64,000 nucleotides of DNA from Brachionus manjavacas (taxonomy: Eukaryota; Rotifera; Eurotatoria; Ploima; Brachionidae). Below, piece after piece: positions 56,432 through 64,000 of this stretch. A program made the position numbers and the translations under genes. The notes beneath the pieces are model-generated. The model searched no databases, was not told the origin of the DNA, and saw only the letters and a program-made list of their open reading frames with translations. Numbering within the stretch: position 1 is the stretch's first letter; each line of letters begins with the position of its first letter. The stretch is taken from assembly GCA_019054805.1 (NCBI GenBank), contig JAHQIY010000009.1, positions 1,674,001-1,738,000 on the forward strand, in the 5' to 3' direction.

Positions 56432-57973
56432 TTATCTTTTTTTCAAAAGTGAAAAAACTGTTTTATATAAAATTTAATTAAATGGTAAAAATAGAATTAT
56501 TTATTTATTCAGAATGGAATCATAATTATTAAAATGAAGAGCAGCAAAACCCATAATCTGTGTAAAGTCTAATTAGAAATTTTCTAATAGTTGAAAACAA
56601 AAAATTCCTTTAAAAAATTTTTTTTCTAATCTAGAAGAATAAATAATTGAAAAATCGCAAAAAAATTAAATTCATATTTGATATATTGTCTTGGTTACTA
56701 AAATAGAGAAGCAAAAAATTTTGATAAGATTAATAATATTTAAATAATTCATTTCGATCTTTTATCACCGATGTTCTTTTTATTTTGAATTTTTTATTCA
56801 CTTAAAAAAAGATTAATGTGTTTTTTTTAATTTGTTTTAACATAATGTTATAACACATTTTTAAAGTGCATCATCAAACCTTAAAAAAATAAATTAATTG
56901 AGCGCATTAAATTAAGCTTTTGAATCATCTCAATCTTAATTAGGTAATCTCTTATTGAGTATCAAATTACATTTATTGTCAAGGAGGAAGTGACCTATGA
57001 TTGTATCTTTGGAATGGAATTTATTAAAAAAAGAATGTTACTGTAAAGTCTGCATCTAAAGAGCTTCATTTAGATTCTGATTCTGACTTTTTTGATCCCA
57101 ATAGACTCTAACGATCTCGATGTATCTCTTTTTGGAAGAAGACATTTATTTTTAACCAAGATCTTTTCTCAAAAACTCTGATTAAACCGGGAAATGCAGA
57201 ACATAAACTGGCAAGCATCTTCCAGTTAGTGCTCCGCCTCGAAGAGACGGCCAAAAGGTAAAGAAAATAGCAGAGGTTCAGGTGGATGTAATGTTGAAAA
57301 TGGATGTAATTCAACCTTCCAGAAGTCCTTGGGCTACCCCAGTAGTGTTGGTTAATAAGAAAATTGGAAGTACAAGGTTTTGTGTGGATTATAGGTAATT
57401 AAATAAGGGAGCTGTCCGAGCTGTTTATTAAAGGAATTCAAAATTTCCATGTAAATGCTGAGTACGAATTGCACAATAAAAATATGAATTATGTAAATAG
57501 AAAAATTAATATCACAACTGAATTGCACAATTTTAAATCAACAACATTTTTTATTATTTATAAAATAATTTTGATAAATTTTACAATTTCAAATGGCGAC
57601 CCAATCCGAATTACAGTCAAACAATGTTAAGTCTCCAAATGAAGAATCTTAAACTAAGATTAAGGTAAACTTTTTGAAGAATATTGATTGCACAATGAGT
57701 GACAATGTTGACACCAGGAGATTTTTCTTTTAGCATCCCTTACCTCCAGTTTTTTTCATTTATTGAATAAACAATTTTTTTTATTCAATTTTTCCGTTTA
57801 AAAATAAGGTTTTCAAAGTTGGTTATTTATTTACCAACTTCGATTTTAAAAACTCAATTTTTCCAATTTAAAAATTTTATTCAAAGCTGTTAACAAAAAA
57901 AAATACAAAAAACAAGAACAGACAACATTAAGTTTTAAAAAATTTCAAGTCAACAAATTTTTTTAAAAAAACA
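56432..57973. other. intergenic AT-rich DNA with a gypsy fragment
   Basis: Holds the gypsy relic at 56980-57420 and a 19-codon ATG-led frame at 57593 (MATQSELQSNNVKSPNEES). The latter may be the start of the gag of another element. Otherwise filler. Confidence 0.5.
56980..57420 (+). pseudogene. Ty3/gypsy protease-RT relic
   Basis: The plus strand reads DYDCIFGMEFIKKRM (end of protease), a damaged stretch, then GKHLPVSAPPRRDGQKVKKI, MLKMDVIQPSRSPWATPVVL, VNKKIGSTRFCVDYR and a stop. SPWATPVVLVNKK and FCVDYR are the first RT motifs of gypsy elements. Two or more frameshifts. It is a different family from the element at 19-26 kb, judging from the wording of the motifs. Confidence 0.75.
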
Positions 57974-60900
57974 TCAATTAATGCTAGAAGTCTTATTCTG
58001 TATCTCCAAAGGATCATCTGCTACTAATGGTTTTTCTACATTTTGTTTAATTCCATCTAAATTCATTCTTTTTTGATGCTGAAGAACTTGATTGAAAGAA
58101 GCCGAAGCTCTGAGTGACGCCATCCTGAACTGAGGAGCCAACCATTCACATCGTTGATTCAAATTGTCAAATACTAAATCAAGTGGGCACACAAACTCAA
58201 CTGCACACTCACCATCACATCTATAACTAAATTTTTTTTTAATAAATAATTTTGAATATTTAAATTTTTTTATTTTACAATGAATTAGGTTTTCCGCTAA
58301 CCATTTTCATCTGATTCTTGACAGATAATCCAACTTGGTTGCAAGTGTGTCCTGGACATGTGTGGCTAGATCCATTTTTCAAATTTTGTTTGATGATGTA
58401 CATTGGATCACAGATCGACTCGGATGGAGGCACACACATCCGTTTAGTCTGATCCCAATAAAGACCAGCAATGCATGAATACAGAGATCCTGTGGAAAGA
58501 CCATCATGGGTAGCTGCTTGATCACAGCGATAGAATCTGGTACAATCTTTAGGATCAGGGGCAAATCCGAACATTCTGTGCTCATTGCTACACTTTATTA
58601 TTTGAGGACCATTGAACCATTCTGATGTGATTGTACACGGAATGTGAACGCTGAGAGTGGGTTTTGATACAACTACCGGATTAGATTTTGTATTTGAGTT
58701 CAAGCTGACAAAAGTTTCGCTATTCATTACTGGAACACTTTTGGAGCGTTCATTACCCCAATTATTGCTTAAATGAGCCTTAGCTGCTTGAGTATTCTGA
58801 CAGGTTGATGCAAGTACGTCTTGTTGAGATATGCCACCTGATATTTGTTGCCTATCTCGCATTAATACTCGCTTATGAGAAGGACAAACTGTATTTGGGC
58901 CGATCAGGTTACATGGCCAATCGCAGAATATATTCTAAAAATTAATTTTTTTAAAAATTATTCTAGATTCTTTTATTTAGGTAAATACATTAAGCAAATA
59001 TTTTAATTCAAGTCTTCTAAAATTTTTATTCTAAAAATCGACTTTAAATTGAATTCTATTGTATTTAACCCAAAATTATATTAAATAAAACCTTAAAAAG
59101 TAAAATTTTTTAATTTTATTTTAAATTTTTTTTTTTTCATTATATAATAATTTGAAATATTTGAAAAAAAATAAAATGAAACTTTTTTTTCGCAGATAGA
59201 TCACTTATTTTTAATATTTAATTGGTAAATTAATTTTAGAATAGACTGAGAATTGCAGTGAAAAATCAAAGGGAAAAAAGATATTCCAAATTTCTCAAAT
59301 TATTTAACAAATCTAGATAATTTATTATTTTTTTATTTTATCAAATTCTCAATGATGGAAAAAACGTAAATTTTCCAAATTAGCCCTATAAGATTAGAAA
59401 AAAAACTAGGACATTAAATTTTTGAAACTTAAAATCTAAATAATTAAAAAATATTTAATTAAAAGTTTAGTATAAATTTTGAAGTATTTTTCCTTCAAAT
59501 ATTTAAAATTTATGTTAAAAAGATAAATAATAAACAAAATGATTTCTAAATTAAATATTTTTTTCGGTCAATTTTAGAACAAAAAATTAAAAATTACTAA
59601 TCTTGATTTGAATGAGTGGAACAAATTGCCAAAAGAAATAAAAAATACAAATTTTCTTACATTATCAAGGCAAATATTGATTTGGTCAATATTTTCAACA
59701 ATTACTAAAGTGAGGTATCTGTAAAAATGAATATGCACACACATTAAAAAGAATAAAAGTAAACTTGCAGAATTTTTTTTAAAGTCAGAGTTATTACTTG
59801 AACTAAAATTTTACTGGTGTGAAGTTTTGACATGAGTTAATTAATTAAATGAATATGTTATTTTTTTAGCTCATTTTTTTCTGCTTCAATATTTTGATGA
59901 AAAGAGAAAACACGACCATAAAATAAAAGTTGTTAATTATTTAATTAATTAAAAAATGACTTATTCTCTTTAATACTTCTATTATTGCAATAAAACATCC
60001 TAAATGAAACCCAAACTTAACTAAAAAATAATAATTAAAAAAATTAATTAAATAACTTAAAAAAATATATTTAAACCTTAAGCCCATTGCTGATAAAATT
60101 ACACATTTTTAAAAATGAATGATTATATTATTCCTATTTTAAATATTGACTTATCCAAGATATTGGAAAAAAGGTGGTAGGTGGTAGAAAACTCCAATGT
60201 GAAAATCACCTTATTTTTTGAAATCAAAAATTGAATTAAAAAAAACAAAATTCTATTTCTTTAAGAATATTTATAAATGTGCGTTATTCAACGAAATATA
60301 TTTTTTGTCTGAAGGCTGAACCTTATGGATAAATTCAGAAAATTCTGACCGGTATAATTTTAAGATTATGGTTTATTTAGAAATTTATTTCATTAAAAAA
60401 AAAATTTTAATTCATTGATTTGACTTAAGACTTGTGACTTAAAAAAAAGTATGATTAAATTCTGAAAGAATGGTCTAATAGCGTAACCACGGTTTAAGTC
60501 CCCGTCAAACTCAGAAATTCTAAATTTTACGCGTTATCAAGACTTAATTTTAGAGCAAAAAATACGGTAAAAATTTCAAAATTTTTTAAAGAAATTTAAA
60601 AAAAAAAACAAAAATAAATTTTAATAAATAGAAAAATAAATATTTTTACTTAAAAAATCTACTTGTTAAATTGAAAAAATGAGGAAAAATTTCTAATTAT
60701 TTTTTTTTAAAAATAAAAATAAATTTTATTTTGATAAGGAAATAAAAATTTTGCTTAATGGACTCAATTATTAAATTCAAAAATCTGAAAAATTTCCTGT
60801 AAAAAGTTGAAAAAAAAAATAGAAAAAAAATATTAAAATAAATTACATCTCGTCTTCCGGGCTCAGTTTGATGGCTCCACCACAATTGATACTGATTTTG

Positions 60901-63900
60901 CATAGATGCACAAACATAAGTCTTAAACTGACCATTGCTGTAGCAGTAGTGAAAAATGTCACAATAGTCCGAGTTTGGATAGTATCCAGGCGCATTGAGC
61001 GGGCACTTGAAATTGGTCTGAAACTGAGACGAAGGCAGGCTGAGGTAGCCGGGCGCCGGGTCCAGCAACCCGGACACAATTTGCATCATATAAGGGCTAG
61101 CTTGGAGAAAATTTTTCAGCGCTGTCTCAGTGTCCACGGTCTCTTCTTGCTTCTTTTCGACCATTAGCTTTGGCTGATAGATACCCGAGTAGAGCTTGCT
61201 GGGCTGATCGCACCTCACCTTGTAGCTCGAATCGCACTGTCTGTTCTCAAAGTCAAAATAGGCCGGCTCGTGTCCATAGGTAGCATAGTCACAGTAGAAA
61301 TAGAGCGGCTCGCTGAACGACTTCTCGCACCAGTAGTACAAATCACAGTATTTGGCGTGATGGTCAAAGGCGCGAAACACGCCCGGCTCAACACAGGGCC
61401 GTATGGGTGTCGGCAAGTCCCGGTAGGCCGGCAGGTTCATGAAATTCGGGTCGAACACAACCCCGTTGCATTTGGAAAAGCCTTCTGCTTTGGACACACA
61501 GTAGCCGCGCTCCTGCTCGAATATGGACACCGTTTCGGCTGAATTGACGGGCTTGCACTGGTAGGTCTTTTTCTCGCCACTCGCACCACACACATGAAAC
61601 AAATTGCAGTAGATGGGATCGCGGAAGGTGCCCTCCATTTCACAATAGAACCCGGACGGATTCACACTCTCCAAGTCCTGAGCATGGTAATCATTTATAT
61701 TGGCCATGTCCGACTGCTGTTCGTCTTTGGACAAGTGCTCCGAGTTAAAACACTCCGGATGCAGGTCAAAGTCATGATTTTGAATGAGTCTGGCCGACTG
61801 GCTCTTGCCTTTGTCCAGCCAAACAGGCTTGTCGCACTTCACTTTGCATGGCCATTCGCACTTGGCGTTTTCGTCATGTCCAGTGAACACAAGTGGACGA
61901 TGCGCATTGTAGCTAGTGTTCTGGTGCTCCCACCACAAGTCGTACTGAAACAAATAGTCACCATTGGTATTGCCCGAGCTGCATTTGGCGTCAATGCGCT
62001 TGCCATTCACACACCGATAGAACACATTGCACCACTCGGACTCATAGTAGCCATTAGGTCGGTCCGAGCACGAAAAGTTCGACTCTGTCTTGAACGAATA
62101 GTCGGCCAAGTACTTTACTTGATTGGTGAGGCCTTGGTCGAACTCTGGCGTGTACAGCCGATTGCTGGGACAATCAATTTGGTTGTATGGCTTGCATGCT
62201 CGGAGTGAATGGTCAAAAATGCCGCTGAAAAGACCCGTGGTCGAGTCAATGCACGCAAATGTGGTTATCTTGCCATTAACACACTCAAAGAACACGTTGC
62301 AGTATTTGGTACTTGGTATTAGGTATTTGTGAGTGTCCGCCGAGCAAATGGGGGTATAGGGCAGAGTGGCTTTTAGGCTGATGGAGCTGTAGCTCGACTG
62401 GCCTTTGTAGTTGAGCGATGGTGAGATGACCGGCGCGTATTTAGAGTCTGGCCGGTTGTTGCTGAACAGCTTTTCGTATGGATAGATGGCTTTGTTGGCA
62501 GCGCACTGTGCGGCGCTTGGTGCAGCACAGTCTCCATTTGTGTAGTAGAAATAGCTTGTTTGGTCAAAGGAGCCGAGTGTGACACAGGCGTACATTTGGT
62601 ATTTGCCGAGGATGCACGAGTGATAGAGGTTGCAGTATTTGTCATGTTCGGCCAGGTATTGTTGATCGGTGCGGCAAGACAGTGGCTGTAAGTCGGCATA
62701 TTTGCCGTGGTCTATGGGACTGCTTTGGTAGCGTACTTTCATGGGCAAAATTTCGCCTTCGCAAACCGCGCCACCTGTCTTTGACTCGCAGCGTCTCAGC
62801 TGCCGATTGAACACGGCGTCGTGCATGGCCACTCGATCAAAGCATCTGTAAGTGAGCGGCTTGGTCGATCGACCGTCGCACACATAGTAAATGTTACAGA
62901 AGCGGTTCGAGTGGATTATGTAGGAGCCGATTGAGTTGGAGCAGGCGATGTCCTCGGCCGGACTTTGTTCGCGTATGGCCACGAATGGATAGACCAATTG
63001 GGGATTGTGGGCACACTGGACATGGCCGCTGGACCGACACGACCTGCTCACCGAGTCAAAGAAGCCGTCTACACAATAGAACGAAGCTGAAGGCGCTTGG
63101 CCATATTCTGCACACTCGTAGAATACATTACAGTACTTGGGCGATGCCGCTTGGCCTTTGGTGTGGCAAATAAAGCTTTCGTCTGGCAAAGGACCGCTTA
63201 TTTGCTTGGACTCAATTCTACGCGTAGTCGTAGCCGTAGCGGTAGTGGTAGTGGTAGTTGTAGTGGTGGTGGTAGTGGTGTATGTAGTGGTAGGGTTTGT
63301 AGTGGTAGTGGTAGTGGGTCTATTGTAGGCAATGAAATGTCTGTTTTGGTGATTTTCGGCTCTGAAGCTCTTTGTGTCTGTGAATAGCTTGCTGGCACGG
63401 CACTCTTTTTCGTTCAGACTACGATCTTCGCTTTGAATTTGTAGCGCGTTCTTTGTCGACGCGTATATTTGTTTGTTGCACTTGACCTTGCACGGCCAGT
63501 CGCACTGAGCCTTGTCGTCGTTCCACCAAAGGTCATAGGGCGTATTGGTGGCCTTGGGACACTGAAAGTCCTTGCGCTTGCCATTGGTGCATCTGTGAAA
63601 CACATTGCAGTATTGACTGGCAAAAAAGGCGCCCTCGGGCTGTCCGTGACAATTGTTGTCCCCGTCGGACAATCTGAACACGTCGTCGAGGCCCGAGTTG
63701 CCGGCACAGTTCGAGTTTCGCCACACTCGCTCGGCCTCGTGCGCACTCTCCTCATACTTTCCTTGGCTCACTTCCACAATCGAGCCGCCCGGACTCGCAC
63801 ACTTCTTCTTGGTCTCGCACGGCCAAACACAGGCCGCGGACGTCTGTGGCGTTTCCTGCGAGCTGCCGTGCTGCACCCACCACAATCGGTCCGAATTCAA

Positions 63901-64000
63901 CATTTTCGGACACAAAAACTCGGTCTTGACACCCAAAAAACACCTGTAGAACACATTGCACCAGCGGCTCGCGTAAAAGCCGTCCAAGCGGTTGGCACAC
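57974..64000 (-). CDS. multi-domain chitin-binding (CBM14/peritrophin-A) protein, partial
   Basis: Exons in this window: from beyond 64000 down to 60847, then 58934-58279, then 58220-57974. Phases agree (RRD joined to NIFCDWPC; NSL joined to CDGEC). The 5' end lies outside the window. CBM14 modules bind chitin with six cysteines and aromatics (YCNVFYRC, CEWPCKV). I count about ten in the large exon and one or two more in the last exons. A Thr-rich linker (about 30 Thr of 35 residues, near 63200-63310) suggests O-glycosylation, like insect mucin peritrophins. Several modules carry an LWW..QxxCDWPC extension, a distinctive local variant. No signal peptide is visible because the start is missing. 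Likely extracellular, in a chitinous cuticle, egg shell or gut lining. The large exon is strikingly GC-rich against the AT-rich flanks. Confidence 0.88.
58935..60846 (-). other. intron of the chitin-binding gene (1.9 kb)
   Basis: Minus-strand GTAATT donor at 60846 and TTTTTAG acceptor at 58935. It contains only A/T-rich sequence; no nested gene or element was recognised. Confidence 0.7.
63198..63315 (-). repeat. Thr-codon minisatellite (ACC/ACT)n within the chitin-binding gene
   Basis: The plus strand is a run of GTAGTGGTAGTGGTAGT-like triplets, encoding poly-Thr on the minus strand. It is an unstable, length-variable kind of tract. Confidence 0.85.

Noticed and set aside
60470-60535. GGTTTAAGTCCCC as a tRNA T-arm
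   Set aside because: No cloverleaf can be drawn around it.
61270-63400. Several plus-strand ORFs of 60-200 codons
   Set aside because: They are antisense shadows of the GC-rich chitin-binding exon, with no independent motifs.

Overview
This is an AT-rich (roughly three quarters A+T by eye) nuclear fragment of a small-genome invertebrate animal. The reasons are GT-AG introns of about 48-60 bp inside conserved genes, animal-type orthologues (TUT4/7, GET4, canopy, PEX6, PSMD9, an SR splicing factor, serine racemase), a multi-domain chitin-binding (CBM14/peritrophin-A) protein, and a Ty3/gypsy element carrying an accessory ORF. A lophotrochozoan such as a monogonont rotifer is my best guess, but that is inference and other AT-rich protostomes are possible. 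Coding exons are clearly richer in G+C than the flanks. Most intergenic DNA is poly-A/T-rich filler and old transposon debris.

Layout. 0-7 kb: GRHPR-like dehydrogenase (-), canopy-type ER protein (+), GET4 (+). 7-18 kb: one large terminal uridylyltransferase gene of the TUT4/7 type (+), with 1.6-3 kb introns, two of which hold copies of the same inverted-repeat element. 19.2-26.4 kb: a complete Ty3/gypsy LTR retrotransposon (-) with 257-bp LTRs that differ at one position. Its gag-pol is broken, and an extra coiled-coil/RING ORF lies between pol and the 3' LTR. 26.4-32 kb: a secreted Het-C/VWA7-N-terminal-like protein (+) among transposase tails, a tRNA-derived SINE-like head and repeats. 32-38 kb: peroxisomal AAA ATPase PEX6 (-), whose 3.8-kb intron contains a complete opposite-strand EGF-domain gene plus a 1.26-kb inverted-repeat element. 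38-45 kb: serine racemase (-), PSMD9 (+), a 1.54-kb Tc1/mariner-like non-autonomous element, and an SR splicing factor (+). 45-52 kb: relics of SWIM/AT-hook and SWIM/PHD transposon proteins, LINE fragments and two hairpin elements. 52.8-56.4 kb: a coiled-coil protein gene (-) built on a 42-residue repeat with a two-unit higher-order period, interrupted by two in-frame UAA codons. 57 kb: a gypsy protease-RT relic. 58-64 kb: the 3' part of a chitin-binding multi-domain protein (-) that runs off the window.

The host genes are mostly unrelated housekeeping functions: RNA uridylation, tail-anchored protein insertion, ER folding, peroxisome import, proteasome assembly, splicing, and glyoxylate and D-serine metabolism. 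No operon-like metabolic system is evident. The most unusual structures are the RING-bearing LTR element, the higher-order coiled-coil repeat, the nested gene in PEX6, and several families of long inverted-repeat (foldback) elements.
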